Assembly (NCBI RefSeq): GCF_019458025.1
Contig: NZ_JAHZUY010000014.1
Location: 1-64,000, forward strand
Source: Caldovatus aquaticus
GTDB taxonomy: Bacteria > Pseudomonadota > Alphaproteobacteria > Acetobacterales > Acetobacteraceae
Direction of reading: 5' to 3'
Length of the DNA: 64,000 nucleotides
Part shown: piece by piece, positions 38,226-47,513 of the stretch
Numbering within the stretch: position 1 is the stretch's first letter
How the letters are laid out: each line of letters opens with the position of its first letter
The notes under the pieces: generated by a model
What the model was told of the DNA's origin: nothing
Seen by the model: the letters and a program-made list of their open reading frames with translations, nothing else
The model's database searches: none
Program-made: the position numbers and the translations under genes

Positions 38226-38254
38226 GATATAGCGCCGCGGGCGGCCTCCGGCAA
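38226..38254 (-). promoter_or_regulatory. tRNA-Ala promoter
   Basis: On the minus strand TTGCCG (38254–38249), a 17-nt spacer and TATATC (38231–38226). The predicted start is about 10 nt before the mature tRNA 5' end, a normal distance. Confidence 0.6.
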
Positions 38255-38358
38255 GGCCCTTGACGACCCGCGCGCCCGCTCTCCTCCCGCCCTTCCCTCG
38301 CCCGCCCGGCGCGATTAGCTTGCGCCCACCCAGCAACCAGGGTGCGGAGGTGGGGCCG

Positions 38359-39090
38359 ATGAAGAAGGTCTATCCGGACGCGAGGGCCGCGCTCGCCGGC
38401 CTGCTGCGCGACGGGATGACGATCATGTCCGGCGGATTCGGCCTCTGCGGCATCCCGGCGCTGCTGATCGAGGCGATCCGCGAGAGCGGCGTGAAGGACC
38501 TCACCGTCATCTCGAACAACGCCGGGATCGACGGCGTCGGCCTCGGCGTGCTGCTCGAGACGCGCCAGATCCGCAAGATGATCTCCTCCTACGTCGGCGA
38601 GAACGCGGAATTCGCCCGCCAGTACCTCGCCGGGGAGCTGGAGATCGAGTTCAACCCGCAGGGCACGCTGGCCGAGCGCATCCGCGCCGGCGGTGCCGGC
38701 ATCCCCGCCTTCTTCACCCGCACCGGCGTCGGCACCGCGGTCGCCGAGGGCAAGGAGACGCGCGAGTTCGACGGCGAGATCTACGTGATGGAGCGCGGCC
38801 TGTTCGCCGACCTCGCCATCGTCCACGCCTACATGGGCGACACCGAGGGCAACCTCCGCTACCGCAAGACCGCGCGCAACTTCAACCCGATCATGGCGAC
38901 CGCCGCCAAGGTGACGGTGGCGCAGGTCGAACACCTGGTGAAGCCGGGCGAGATGGATCCGGACTGCATCCACACCCCGGGCGTGTTCGTGAAGCGCATC
39001 ATCCAGTGCCCGCCGGGCTACGAGAAGCGCATCGAGCAGCGCACGGTGCGCAAGCGCGAGCCGGCCGCCGCCGCCGGCGAGGAGGTCTGA
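38359..39090 (+). CDS. scoA: 3-oxoacid CoA-transferase subunit A
   Basis: A 243-residue family I CoA-transferase alpha subunit. It shows GMTIMSGGFGLCGIPALLIEAI (CoA-binding), GVLLETRQIRKMISSYVGENAEF, GTGVGT-like FTRTGVGTAVAEGKE and YRKTARNFNPIMATAA. The A and B subunits transfer CoA from succinyl-CoA to acetoacetate or another 3-oxoacid. Four nucleotides separate it from the B subunit. The ATG at 38359 follows GGAGGTGGG at a distance of about 4 nt. Confidence 0.93.
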   Translation: MKKVYPDARAALAGLLRDGMTIMSGGFGLCGIPALLIEAIRESGVKDLTVISNNAGIDGVGLGVLLETRQIRKMISSYVGENAEFARQYLAGELEIEFNPQGTLAERIRAGGAGIPAFFTRTGVGTAVAEGKETREFDGEIYVMERGLFADLAIVHAYMGDTEGNLRYRKTARNFNPIMATAAKVTVAQVEHLVKPGEMDPDCIHTPGVFVKRIIQCPPGYEKRIEQRTVRKREPAAAAGEEV

Positions 39091-39093
39091 GCC

Positions 39094-39747
39094 ATGCCCT
39101 GGACCCGCGACGAGATGGCCGCCCGCGCGGCGCGCGAGCTCAAGGACGGCTTCTACGTCAATCTCGGCATCGGCATCCCGACGCTGGTCGCCAACCACGT
39201 CCCGCCCGGGATCAACGTGCAGCTCCAGAGCGAGAACGGCATGCTCGGCCTCGGCCCCTTCCCCTACGAGGGCGAGGAGGACCCGGACCTGATCAACGCC
39301 GGCAAGCAGACCATCACCGAGCTGCCGACCAGCTCCTACTTCGATTCCGCCCAGTCCTTCGCGATGATCCGCGGCGGGCACATCGATCTCTCGATCCTCG
39401 GCGCGCTGCAGGTGGCGCAGAACGGCGACCTCGCCAACTGGATGATCCCGGGCAAGATGGTGAAGGGGATGGGCGGGGCGATGGACCTCGTCGCCGGAGT
39501 CAAGCGCGTGGTGGTGCTGATGGAGCACACCGCGGGCGGCAAGCCGAAGCTGCTCCGGCGCTGCACCCTGCCGCTGACCGGCGCGCGGGTGGTCGACCTG
39601 GTGATCACCGACCTCGGCGTGTTCGAGATCGCGCGCCGGGGGCCGGAGCGGATGCGCCTGATCGAGCTCGCCCCCGGCGTCACCGAGGCCGAGGTGCGCG
39701 CCAGGACCGAGGCGGACTACGAGGTGGCGCTCGCCGGGGCCGCGTAG
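39094..39747 (+). CDS. scoB: 3-oxoacid CoA-transferase subunit B
   Basis: A 217-residue beta subunit. The catalytic Glu lies in [14 protein letters not shown], preceded by [38 protein letters not shown] and [14 protein letters not shown] follow. All match SCOT-type subunit B. With subunit A it completes a functional heteromer. Whether the preferred acceptor is acetoacetate or an aromatic-pathway 3-oxoadipate cannot be told; no other catabolic genes are adjacent. Confidence 0.93.
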   Translation: MPWTRDEMAARAARELKDGFYVNLGIGIPTLVANHVPPGINVQLQSENGMLGLGPFPYEGEEDPDLINAGKQTITELPTSSYFDSAQSFAMIRGGHIDLSILGALQVAQNGDLANWMIPGKMVKGMGGAMDLVAGVKRVVVLMEHTAGGKPKLLRRCTLPLTGARVVDLVITDLGVFEIARRGPERMRLIELAPGVTEAEVRARTEADYEVALAGAA

Positions 39748-39811
39748 GCGGCGGCCGCCCCCTGCCCCCGCCCGCGGGCGGGGACAGGCGGGCGAGCCGG
39801 GCCGGGTGCCC

Positions 39812-40239
39812 TCAGCGGCGGGCCTTGGCGAGCGTCAGGCGCCAGGCGCAGTCGCCGCCGCGGACCTCGCCGGTGAAGCGGTTGCCCGCGATCCGGCCGC
39901 GGCCGGTCCCGTTCGCCGAGGCCAGCGCCAGCGTGCCGTCCGCCGCCACCGTCCCCTCGAGCGGCGCCGCGCGGCCGCTGCCGGCGGTGAGCGAGGCCTG
40001 CCCGTTGCGCACCGTCAGCGTCGCCGGCAGCGTCCGCCGCGTGCACATCGCCGAGGCGCGCGAGGTGCGGGTCGCCGTCCCGGTGTAGCGCCCGTCGTAG
40101 CGCGTCACGGGCAGGGGCGGCGGGGGCGGCGGGGCCGGCTGCACCCGGCGTTGGCCGGCGGCGGCGCGGGCTGCTCCGCGCAGGCGGCGAGCGCCGCGCA
40201 GCAGGCGGCGATGGCGAGCAGGAGGTGCGGTCTGGGCAT
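39812..40239 (-). pseudogene. small lipoprotein gene with a one-base frameshift
   Basis: The N-terminus starting at 40239 (MPRPHLLLAIAACCAALAAC, lipobox) runs to NAG at about 40157. The natural continuation QPAPPPPPPLPVTRYDGRY is in the next frame and runs to 39812, with RYTGTATRTS, RTLPATLTVRNGQASLTAG and RIAGNRFTGEVRGGDCAWRL. Adding one G in the GGG before TGCAG restores a single 142-residue protein. The beta-rich C-terminus resembles small envelope proteins of unknown function. It is either a sequencing indel in a G/C run or a young pseudogene. Confidence 0.65.
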
Positions 40240-40383
40240 CGGGCGGTCCCCGCTTGGTGTTGGCATCCGCCGGCCGGCGCCGGCGGGCGGCCGTCGCGCC
40301 GCGCGCCGGGCACGGCCGCGAGGGCGCGGCAAGGCTACGGGCCTGGGGCGGCAAGGCCCGGCCGCGGCGGGCCTGCCGTCCGG

Positions 40384-41373
40384 TCAGTCGGCGCGGATCC
40401 CGGCGTCGCGGACCACCCGCTCCCACTTCGCCAGCTCGGTCTCGAGGATGCGCCGGAACTCCGCCGGCCCGGCGTCGCGCGGATCGAGGCCGGCGCCGGC
40501 GATCCGCTCGCGCACCGCCGGCGCGGCCACCGCGGCGGCGATGTCGCGGTGCAGCGCCGCGAGGACCGGCGCGGGCAGCTGCGCCGGCCCGAGGAAGCCG
40601 TACCAGGCGCCGACCTCGAAGCCGGCATGGCCCAGCTCGGCGACGGCCGGCAGCTCCGGCAGCTCGCGCCAGCGCTCGAGGCCGGTCGCGGCAAGGCCGC
40701 GCAGCCGGCCGGCGCGGACCTGCTGCGTCGCGACCGTCGCGTTGAGGAAGGAGCACTGCACCTGCCCCGACAGCAGCGCCGTCATCGCCGGCGCCGAGCC
40801 GTTGTAGGGCACGTGGGTGAAGGCGAACCCCGCCGCGGCGCCGAGCAGCGCGGCCGCGAGGTGGGAGGCGTTGCCGACACCGGCCGACCCGACCGTGACG
40901 CCGCCCGGCTGGCGCCGCGCCAGCTCCAGGAACTCGGCGAAGCTGTTGGCCGGCACCGCGGGATGCACGACCAGGATCATCGGGTGGTAGGCCACCTGCA
41001 GGATCGGCGTGAAGTCGCGCACCGGATGGTAGGGCAGGCGCGGCATCAGCGGCGGGTTCATCACATGCGCCGAGGCGGCGAGCAGCAGCGTATGCCCGTC
41101 CGGCGCGGCGCGGGCGACGTGCTCGGCGCCGATCGCGGCGCCGGCGCCGGGGCGGTTCTCCACCACTACCGGCTGGCGCCAGGCGGCGAACAGCCGCTCG
41201 GCGACCGCGCGGGCGATGATGTCGCTCGGCCCGCCGGCCGCGTAGGGGACCACGATGCGCACCGCCCGCCCGGGAAAGCCTTCCTGCGCGCGGGCCGGGC
41301 GCGCCGCGGCGAGGGCGGCGCCGGTTCCGGCGGCGAGCAGCGGTCGGCGGCGGATTCCGGGGCGCCGTGTCAC
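40384..41373 (-). CDS. Bug/TctC-family periplasmic solute receptor
   Basis: A 329-residue receptor. The GTG at 41373 has GGGAGGAAA 7 nt upstream and gives a Tat-like signal (TRRPGIRRRPLLAAG, ending AARPARAQ). Family motifs are VRIVVPYAAGGPSDIIARAV, VENRPGAGAAIGAEHVARAAPDG, YHPMILVVHPAVP and FEVGAWYGFLGPAQLPAPVL. No TctAB genes accompany it. It shares only family features with the receptor at 30412, so the two probably bind different carboxylates. Confidence 0.88.
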   Translation of the reverse strand: MTRRPGIRRRPLLAAGTGAALAAARPARAQEGFPGRAVRIVVPYAAGGPSDIIARAVAERLFAAWRQPVVVENRPGAGAAIGAEHVARAAPDGHTLLLAASAHVMNPPLMPRLPYHPVRDFTPILQVAYHPMILVVHPAVPANSFAEFLELARRQPGGVTVGSAGVGNASHLAAALLGAAAGFAFTHVPYNGSAPAMTALLSGQVQCSFLNATVATQQVRAGRLRGLAATGLERWRELPELPAVAELGHAGFEVGAWYGFLGPAQLPAPVLAALHRDIAAAVAAPAVRERIAGAGLDPRDAGPAEFRRILETELAKWERVVRDAGIRAD

Positions 41374-41610
41374 GGTGGGTTTCCTCCCTGCCGGCGCGCG
41401 ACTATGGCACGGCGCGGCGCGGCGCGCAGCGGTCCCCGGGGCGGCCGGGCTCCGCGCCTGGCCTGCCCGCCGCCGGCGGCGGCCGGCGGCGCGGCGCGGG
41501 GGTTGTGGCGGCGCCGCGCGTGGACCCATGTCGTCCGTGACCGGGACACACGCCCCCGCCACGGCCGCCGTCGCGGGGGCGCGTCCCTTCGGGCAGCCCG
41601 CGGAGCAGGC

Positions 41611-42237
41611 ATGACCGGATTCCCCACCGCCTTCGGGCTCACCATCTGCGGCATCGAGGAACTGGGCGCGCAGTGCGCCGCCGGCCCGAGCCACGTGCTG
41701 TCCATCCTCGATCCGGACTGGCCCGTGCCGGCGGCGTTCGGCGGCTTCGCCGCGCACCGCCGGCTGGAGCTGCGCTTCCACGACGTCATCGAGGACCTGC
41801 CCGGGACCGCGCCGCCGCGCCCCGGGCACGTGCGGGAGATCCTGGCCTTCGGCCGCGATCTCCTGGCCGGACCGGCGCCGGCCGCGCATCTGCTGGTCCA
41901 CTGCCATGCCGGGGTGTCCCGCTCCACCGCGGCGATGGCCCTCATCCTGGCGCAGGCGCTGCCGGACCTGCCGGCCGGCCGGATCCTCGGCGAGATCCTG
42001 CGCATCCGGCCCCAGGCCTGGCCGAACCTGCGCCTGCTGGAGCTGGGCGATGCCCTGCTCGGCCGGCGCGGCGAGATGGTTGCGGCGGCGGGCGAGGTCT
42101 ATCGCCGGCAGATCGCGCTGTTCCCGGGGCTGGCGGAGCAGATGGAGCAGGGGAGGCGCGGCCGGGAGGTGGCCGTGGCCCTGGGCCGGCGCGCGGCCTC
42201 CTCCGCGGCGCAATCGCCCGCCGGCGCGGCGCGTTGA
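41611..42237 (+). CDS. protein-tyrosine-phosphatase-like protein
   Basis: A 208-residue cysteine phosphatase fold. The P-loop is VHCHAGVSRSTAAMAL with catalytic Cys98 and the CX5R arginine. An upstream acidic stretch (HDVIEDLPGTAPPRPGHV) could supply the general acid. Such proteins are common in alphaproteobacteria as stand-alone dual-specificity-like phosphatases; the substrate is unknown. A small coiled-coil gene follows 62 nt downstream. Confidence 0.82.
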   Translation: MTGFPTAFGLTICGIEELGAQCAAGPSHVLSILDPDWPVPAAFGGFAAHRRLELRFHDVIEDLPGTAPPRPGHVREILAFGRDLLAGPAPAAHLLVHCHAGVSRSTAAMALILAQALPDLPAGRILGEILRIRPQAWPNLRLLELGDALLGRRGEMVAAAGEVYRRQIALFPGLAEQMEQGRRGREVAVALGRRAASSAAQSPAGAAR

Positions 42238-42299
42238 GAGGGTGCCGGCCGCGGCCCGGCGCGCGCCGGGCGGAGCACGGACGGACAGGGGAGCGGTCC

Positions 42300-42593
42300 A
42301 TGCCGACGGAGGACGACCTCGACGAGTTGCGCGGCGAGATCGTCGCGCTCGAGACCGCCCTCGCCGCCGCCTTCGGCGAGATCGCGGCGCTGCGCGCGGC
42401 GATCGAGGGCGGCGGGGTGGAGGTGGCGCAGCGCGCGACGGAGGACATGGCGGCGCAGCTCGAGGGCGCGCTCCTGCGCGGCGTCCTCGGCGCGGAGGCG
42501 GCCGGGCGTCCGGCCGCGGCGGCGGGGTTCGAGCGGCGCATGGAGCTCATCGCCCACGCCCTGCGCAACGCGATCGCCTTCCGGGATCGCTGA
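42300..42593 (+). CDS. small coiled-coil protein
   Basis: A 97-residue, mostly helical acidic protein with heptad-like patterning in LDELRGEIVALETALAAAF and GEIAALRAAIEGGG, then RRMELIAHALRNAIAFRD. No known domain is recognised. It follows the phosphatase gene and ends 40 nt before the convergent FixK-like gene. Confidence 0.6.
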   Translation: MPTEDDLDELRGEIVALETALAAAFGEIAALRAAIEGGGVEVAQRATEDMAAQLEGALLRGVLGAEAAGRPAAAAGFERRMELIAHALRNAIAFRDR

Positions 42594-42632
42594 GTGCCCG
42601 CGGCGGCCCCCGCGGCCGGCGCGGGCGCGCCG

Positions 42633-43382
42633 TCAGTGGCGGGTGACCGCGCCGAAGCGCGCGAGCGCCGCGGGGTCGCGGATCTCGATGCCGCAGCGGG
42701 TCGGCGCGATCGCCCCCGTGCGGCAGAGCCGGGCCATGGTGCGCGAGACGGTCTCGATGGTGAGGCCGAGATGGTCGGCCATGTCGGCGCGGGTCATCGG
42801 CAGCGCCACCGGCCCCTGGCCGTCCTGCGCGGCGCCGCGCCGCGCCATCTCGAGCAGGAAGGCGGCGACCCGCTCGCCCGCCGACTTGCGGCCGAGGAGG
42901 AACATCTTCTCGTGCGCCCGGCGCAGGCTGCGCAGCGTGAGGTCGCGCAGCCGGCGCGCCAGCGCGCCGTTCTGCTCCGCCAGCGCCTCCACCGCGCGGC
43001 GCGGGTAGCAGACCACGACCGTGTCGGTCAGGGCCTCGGCCGTGAGGTGGTGGGTGTCGAGCGCATCGAAGCCGAACAGGTCGCCGGGAAGCAGGAACTC
43101 CGCGATCTGCCGCCGGCCGTCCTCGTCGAGGCCGACGGTGCGCACGCAGCCGCTGACGATCCGGTAGCAGAAGCGCGCCGGGTCGCCGGCCGCGTAGAAT
43201 TCGTGGCCGCGGCGCACGGCGCGGCGGGTGCCGAACTGGTCGAGCAGGTCGAGCCCGTCCTGCGGCGCCTGTCCGTCCGCCGGCCGCGTCGTCGGCGTCG
43301 TCCGCAGCCCGTTCCCGATGGCGGCGCGGGCGCCGTCGGGAAGCCGGTTCGCCGGGGTCGCCTGTGCCTGCCGAGCCTGCAT
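42633..43382 (-). CDS. Crp/Fnr-family regulator, FixK-like
   Basis: A 249-residue transcription factor. A 50-residue leader precedes the cyclic-nucleotide-type beta-barrel (RRGHEFYAAGDPARFCYRIVSGCVRT, FLLPGDLFGFDALDTHHLTAEAL). The Crp helix-turn-helix is TRADMADHLGLTIETVSRTMARL, with the Glu and Arg that read TTGA half-sites. The four-cysteine cluster of FNR is absent, as expected for FixK. GGAGGGG precedes the ATG. The neighbouring FixL and FixJ make FixJ-dependent expression likely; an anaerobox lies 1.1 kb away before the lone receiver gene. Confidence 0.87.
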   Translation of the reverse strand: MQARQAQATPANRLPDGARAAIGNGLRTTPTTRPADGQAPQDGLDLLDQFGTRRAVRRGHEFYAAGDPARFCYRIVSGCVRTVGLDEDGRRQIAEFLLPGDLFGFDALDTHHLTAEALTDTVVVCYPRRAVEALAEQNGALARRLRDLTLRSLRRAHEKMFLLGRKSAGERVAAFLLEMARRGAAQDGQGPVALPMTRADMADHLGLTIETVSRTMARLCRTGAIAPTRCGIEIRDPAALARFGAVTRH

Positions 43383-43686
43383 CGTTTTCCCCTCCGAATT
43401 CCGACGTTTGATGTCCGGTTGGTCCGGTCCGCATGTATGGAGGGCGGAGGGGCGCCGAAATTCGGGGTTGCCCGTAAGGGGAATCCCGTAGCCGGCGCGC
43501 CGGCCGGGGGACGAGGCGCGCCGCCTCGCGGCCCGACGGCGGGCGGCGCGCTGGACCGGCGCGGGGCCTTCGGCTATCCCGAGCGAGCCCGTCGGGAATG
43601 GCGGTCCGTCGGCGCGGCGGCCGCAGGTGGCGCAGGGATCGGAGGGGCGGCGGGTGGACGTTCTGGCTGAGCGGGGGGCTGTTCCG

Positions 43687-44304
43687 ATGGCTGACGACGC
43701 CGCCGTCCACGTCATTGACGACGACGACGCGGTCCGCGATTCGCTCGCCTTCCTGTTCGCCTCCGCGGGGCTTCCGGCGCGCACCTACGACACCGCCGAG
43801 GCCTTCGTCGCCGTCGCCGCGGGCCTGCGCGCCGGCTGCGTGCTGACCGACGTGCGCATGCCGGGCATGGACGGGCTCGAGCTGCAGCGTCGGCTGCGGG
43901 AGATCGGCCTGAGGCTGCCCGTAATCGTCATGACCGGGCACGCCGACGTGCCGATCGCGGTCCAGGCGCTCAAGGCCGGTGCCGCGGACTTCATCGAGAA
44001 GCCGTTCGACGACGAGGCGCTGCTCGCCGCCGTCCGCGCCGCCCTCGACGCCGACCGGGAGGCGCGGGCGCGCGAGGCCGAGGTCGAGGAGATCGCCGCG
44101 CGTCTCGCCATCCTCACGCCGCGCGAGCGCCAGGTGCTCGAACGGCTGGTGCTCGGGCAGCCGAACAAGATCATCGCCTACGAGCTCGGCACCAGTCCGC
44201 GGACGGTCGAGGTCCATCGCGCGCGGGTGATGGACAAGATGCGTGCGCGCAGCCTTTCCGAGCTGGTGCGCATGGCGCTGCGCGTCGGCATCGCCGTCGG
44301 CTAG
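43687..44304 (+). CDS. fixJ: FixJ-family response regulator
   Basis: A 205-residue two-domain regulator. The receiver shows VHVIDDDDAVRDSLAFL, phosphoacceptor Asp55 in CVLTDVRMPGMDG, VIVMTGHADVPIAVQALKAGA and FIEKPF. The LuxR-type helix-turn-helix includes LTPRERQVLERLVLGQPNKI and GTSPRTVEVHRARVMDKM. This is the FixJ/TodR layout. The start at 43687 fits the family; an upstream Met at 43627 adds 20 residues. It is separated from fixL by a stand-alone receiver gene, and fixL is on the opposite strand. Confidence 0.9.
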   Translation: MADDAAVHVIDDDDAVRDSLAFLFASAGLPARTYDTAEAFVAVAAGLRAGCVLTDVRMPGMDGLELQRRLREIGLRLPVIVMTGHADVPIAVQALKAGAADFIEKPFDDEALLAAVRAALDADREARAREAEVEEIAARLAILTPRERQVLERLVLGQPNKIIAYELGTSPRTVEVHRARVMDKMRARSLSELVRMALRVGIAVG

Positions 44305-44307
44305 AAG

Positions 44308-44372
44308 CGGATCGCGGACGGCCGGAACCGAGGGGAAGCGCGAATCGGCTCGACGGACGACGGGCCGAGGCC
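44308..44372 (+). repeat. dispersed intergenic repeat, copy D
   Basis: GCGGATCGCGGACGGCCGGAA starts 3 nt after the fixJ stop and continues with GCGAATCGGCTCGACGGACG, matching copies A and B. The distal hairpin is replaced by a shorter GGCCGCC/GGCGGCC inverted repeat just downstream (about 44372–44395). Confidence 0.6.
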
Positions 44373-44458
44373 GCCTCCGCCCGCCGGCGGCCCCGGCCAT
44401 GCCGGCGGCGCCGCGTCGCCTCCGGCCGCCTTGTGCCGTCCGCGCCCGCGCCGGGGCA

Positions 44459-44472
44459 CTGATCCAGGTCAA
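44459..44472. promoter_or_regulatory. FNR/FixK box (anaerobox)
   Basis: CTGATCCAGGTCAA differs from the textbook TTGATCNNGATCAA / TTGATCCAGGTCAA by one base. It lies about 80 nt upstream of the lone receiver gene at 44551, a normal position for FixK activation. The FixK-like regulator gene is at 42633–43382. Confidence 0.6.
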
Positions 44473-44550
44473 GGCACAATGATCCGTCCCGGCCTACAAG
44501 GTCCGCGTGCCTGAACGCGTTCCTGCCCGCCGCCGGGTCCGGGTGCCCCG

Positions 44551-44925
44551 ATGACCAGCCAGGCTCGCCGCGTGATCGCGGTCGTGGACGACGATCCGGG
44601 CGTGCGCGCCTCCCTGCGCTTCCTGCTCGAGACCGCCGGGCACGTGGTGGAGACCTACGACTCCGGCGTCCGCTTCCTGGCCGAGGCGGACCCCGCCCGG
44701 ATCGCCTGCCTGGTGCTCGACCAGCAGATGCCGAGCCTCGCCGGGCTCGACCTGCTGGCGCGGCTGCGCGCGGCGGGCGTGACCACGCCGGCGCTCCTGA
44801 TCGTGAGCACGCCGGCCGCCGCGGTCGCCCGCCGCGCCGCCCAGCTCGGCGTCCGCCAGGTGCTGGAGAAGCCGCTGGCGCAGGACGACCTCCTCGCCCG
44901 GATCGCGGCGGCGACGGCGGCCTGA
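44551..44925 (+). CDS. stand-alone receiver domain protein (FixJ-like)
   Basis: A 124-residue protein that is only a receiver domain: IAVVDDDPGVRASLRFLLE, phosphoacceptor Asp57 in CLVLDQQMPSLAGLD, and Lys in VLEKPLAQDD. No output domain follows. The switch Thr position is a Ser in LIVSTPAAA. It resembles the single-domain regulators (FixT- or FixJ-N-like) that modulate FixL. Position between fixJ and fixL behind an anaerobox suggests a feedback phosphate sink or FixL modulator; this is inference. Confidence 0.83.
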   Translation: MTSQARRVIAVVDDDPGVRASLRFLLETAGHVVETYDSGVRFLAEADPARIACLVLDQQMPSLAGLDLLARLRAAGVTTPALLIVSTPAAAVARRAAQLGVRQVLEKPLAQDDLLARIAAATAA

Positions 44926-44956
44926 CGGGGCGGCCGGGGCGCCGCCCGGGCGCGGC

Positions 44957-46522
44957 TCAGTCGGGATCGGTCGCGAGCGGCGCGGCAGGCAGGGTGAAGC
45001 GGAACACGGTGCCGGCCCCCTCGGGGTTGGGCTCGGTCCAGATGCGCCCGCCATGGGCCTCGACGATGGTGCGGCAGATCGAGAGGCCCATGCCGAGGCC
45101 GTGCGTCTTGGTCGAGACGAAGGGCTGGAAGAGCTGGGCCGCGACCTGCGGCGTGAGGCCCGCGCCGGTGTCGGCGACGCTGAACAGCGCCGCCGCGCCC
45201 CCTTCCGCCGGCGCCGGGGCGACGGCGATGACGAGCTCGCGCCGCGGGGTCTCGCGCATCGCCTCGAAGGCGTTGCGGATCAGGTTGAGCAGCACCTGCT
45301 GGATCTGCACGCGGTCGGCGAGGACCCAGGGCGTGTCCGGATCGAGGCGCATCCGCACGTGGACGCCCCGCTCCTTGACCCCGACCAGGGCCAGCGCGCT
45401 CGCCTCCTCCGCCAGCTTGACGGCGCTCTCCGGCCGCCGCTCGGTCTCGCCGCGGGCGACGAAGTCGCGCAGGCGGCGGATGATCTGCCCGCTGCGCAGC
45501 GTCTGCTCGGCGGCCAGCGCCAGCGCCTGGCGCGCCCGCGCCAGCTCGGCCCCGCTCTCGCCCGCGGCCGCCGCGCCGTCGAGCAGCCGCTGGCAGGCGC
45601 GCAGGTAGTTGGTCGTCGCGGTCAGCGGCTGGTTCAGCTCGTGCGCGAGGGCGGCCGCCATCTGCCCCATCACGCTCACGCGCGAGACGTGGAACAGCTC
45701 GGCCTGCAGCTCGTGCATCCGGGCCTCGGTCTCCTGCCGCTCGGTGACGTCGCGCACGAAGCCGGTGAAGAGGCGGCGCCCGGCGCTCTTCACCTCGCCC
45801 ACCGACAGTTCCATCGGGAAGGTGCTGCCGTCGCGGCGCTGCCCGACCACGAGGCGGCCGATGCCGATGATCCGCCGCTCCCCGGTCCGGAGGTAGCGCT
45901 CGATGTAGGCGTCGTGCGCGTCGCGGTAGGGCGGGGGCATCAGCATGCTGACGTTGCGCCCGCGCACCTCGGACTCGGCGTAGCCGAAGAGGCGCTCCGC
46001 CGCGGCGCTGAAGGACTGGATCAGCCCGCGCTCGTCGATGACGACCAGCGCGTCCGGGATGGTGTCGAGGATCGAGCGCAGGAGCGCCTCGCGCTGCGCG
46101 AACGCCTCCTGCGCCTGCCGCGTCCCGGTGAGGTCGTCGTGCAGGACGACGGCGCCCTCGGGCCGGCCCGGGACGCGCGGGACGGCGCGGATGCGGAACC
46201 AGCGCCGCGCGCCGGCGGCGGGATACTCCAGGGCGAACTCCCCGCCCCGGCCGGCGAGCGCCTCGCGCAGGCCGGCGGCGATGGCGCGCGCCACGTCCGG
46301 CGCGACCGCGCCGGACTCCGCGCAGGCCTGCAGGTAGTCCGCGCCCGGCCCGGAGCAGGCGCCCGCGAAGGGCGCGCCGGCCTCGGCCAGGCGGCGCCAG
46401 GCCGCGCTCACGGCGAGGACCCGGCCGTCCGGGCCGAGCAGCGCGACCGGCATCGCCAGCGCATCGAGGATCGCGGCCTCGGCCTCGCCGGCGGAGGGGC
46501 GGGCTTGGTCGTTCTCGGGCAT
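44957..46522 (-). CDS. fixL: oxygen-sensing histidine kinase FixL
   Basis: A 521-residue soluble kinase. PAS 1 is at about residues 18–135. PAS 2 is at about 145–265 and carries the FixL heme signature [20 protein letters not shown] with proximal ligand His203, followed by [20 protein letters not shown] with the ligand-signalling arginines. The H-box is [10 protein letters not shown] (His294), and the ATPase motifs are [15 protein letters not shown] and [14 protein letters not shown]. Heme-bound oxygen should inhibit the kinase, so FixJ is phosphorylated at low oxygen. Unlike rhizobial FixL it lacks membrane helices. It converges with the receiver gene, 31 nt apart. Confidence 0.92.
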   Translation of the reverse strand: MPENDQARPSAGEAEAAILDALAMPVALLGPDGRVLAVSAAWRRLAEAGAPFAGACSGPGADYLQACAESGAVAPDVARAIAAGLREALAGRGGEFALEYPAAGARRWFRIRAVPRVPGRPEGAVVLHDDLTGTRQAQEAFAQREALLRSILDTIPDALVVIDERGLIQSFSAAAERLFGYAESEVRGRNVSMLMPPPYRDAHDAYIERYLRTGERRIIGIGRLVVGQRRDGSTFPMELSVGEVKSAGRRLFTGFVRDVTERQETEARMHELQAELFHVSRVSVMGQMAAALAHELNQPLTATTNYLRACQRLLDGAAAAGESGAELARARQALALAAEQTLRSGQIIRRLRDFVARGETERRPESAVKLAEEASALALVGVKERGVHVRMRLDPDTPWVLADRVQIQQVLLNLIRNAFEAMRETPRRELVIAVAPAPAEGGAAALFSVADTGAGLTPQVAAQLFQPFVSTKTHGLGMGLSICRTIVEAHGGRIWTEPNPEGAGTVFRFTLPAAPLATDPD

Positions 46523-46637
46523 GGGCTGCGGCGCGGGCTCCGGTCGGGCGAGGGGGCTCGGTGGTCCGCGTCCACTTTCGCCCTCCCGGCGCGCGCGCTC
46601 AAGCGGGCGCGCGGGGGCGGCGGCCCCGGCGACGGCG

Positions 46638-47513
46638 TCAGGCCTGCGCCGCGGCCGGCCCGCCGATCAGGCGGCGGCGCAGGCGGGCGGAGAGCGCGTC
46701 GATCGCGGCCACCGTGACGATCAGGAGGAGGATGATGAAGGCGACCTCGTCCCAGTGGCGCACGCGGATCCGCTCGGCGATCTGCAGCCCGATGCCGCCC
46801 GCGCCGACCACGCCGAGGACGGCGGCGGAGCGCACGTTGCTCTCGAAGAAGTAGAGCGCCTGGGCGAGGATCACCGGCGCCACCTGCGGCAGCAGGCCGA
46901 AGCGGAGCTGGGCGAGGCGCCCGCCGCCGACGGCGGCGATGCCCTCGACCGGGCGGCGGTCGGCGTTCTCGATCGCCTCGGCGTAGATCTTGGCGAGCAC
47001 CGCGACGTCGGCGCTGGCGACGGCGAGCACGCCGGCGAGCGGCCCGAGCCCCACCGCGCGGACATAGGCGAGCGCCCAGACGAGCTGGTCCACCCCGCGC
47101 ATCCCGTCGAACAGCCGGCGCAGCGAGAAGCGCAGCAGCCCCACGGTCAGCACGTTGCGCGCGCCGAGCGCGCCGAGCGGCAGCGCCAGCACCGCCGCGA
47201 GCAGCGTGCCGAGGAAGGCCATGGCGAGGCTCTCGCCGAGGCCGCGCAGGATCTCCGCCCACTGCTCGCCGGGCGAGGGCGGGACCATCAGGCGCAGGAT
47301 CGTCGCCAGTCCCGACAGGCCGTTCCACAGGCGACCGGGGGAGAAGCCGAAATGCCAGAGCGCCCAGGCGAGCCAGGCGAGGAAGGCGGCGCCGAGCGCC
47401 CGGTGCAGCGCCCGCCGCGCCGGCGGCGGGGCGAAGGCGCGCGGCATCCGCGCCCGCCACGCCGCGACCTCGGGCGCCGGCGCGAGGGCGGGGCGACGGG
47501 CCGTGCCGCTCAT
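46638..47513 (-). CDS. phnE: phosphonate-type ABC transporter permease 2
   Basis: A 291-residue inner-membrane permease with about six helices. The EAA-type loop is [19 protein letters not shown] and the C-terminal segment is [21 protein letters not shown], as in PhnE. Its start overlaps the other permease stop by 4 nt (ATGA). Together they form a heterodimeric channel. No C–P lyase genes (phnG–M) are present in the window. Confidence 0.88.
   Translation of the reverse strand: MSGTARRPALAPAPEVAAWRARMPRAFAPPPARRALHRALGAAFLAWLAWALWHFGFSPGRLWNGLSGLATILRLMVPPSPGEQWAEILRGLGESLAMAFLGTLLAAVLALPLGALGARNVLTVGLLRFSLRRLFDGMRGVDQLVWALAYVRAVGLGPLAGVLAVASADVAVLAKIYAEAIENADRRPVEGIAAVGGGRLAQLRFGLLPQVAPVILAQALYFFESNVRSAAVLGVVGAGGIGLQIAERIRVRHWDEVAFIILLLIVTVAAIDALSARLRRRLIGGPAAAQA

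Noticed and set aside
43383-43686. FNR box in the fixK–fixJ gap (TTGATGTCC near 43410)
   Set aside because: Only one half-site is present; the second TCAA half is missing. I see nothing else definite in this 304-nt gap.
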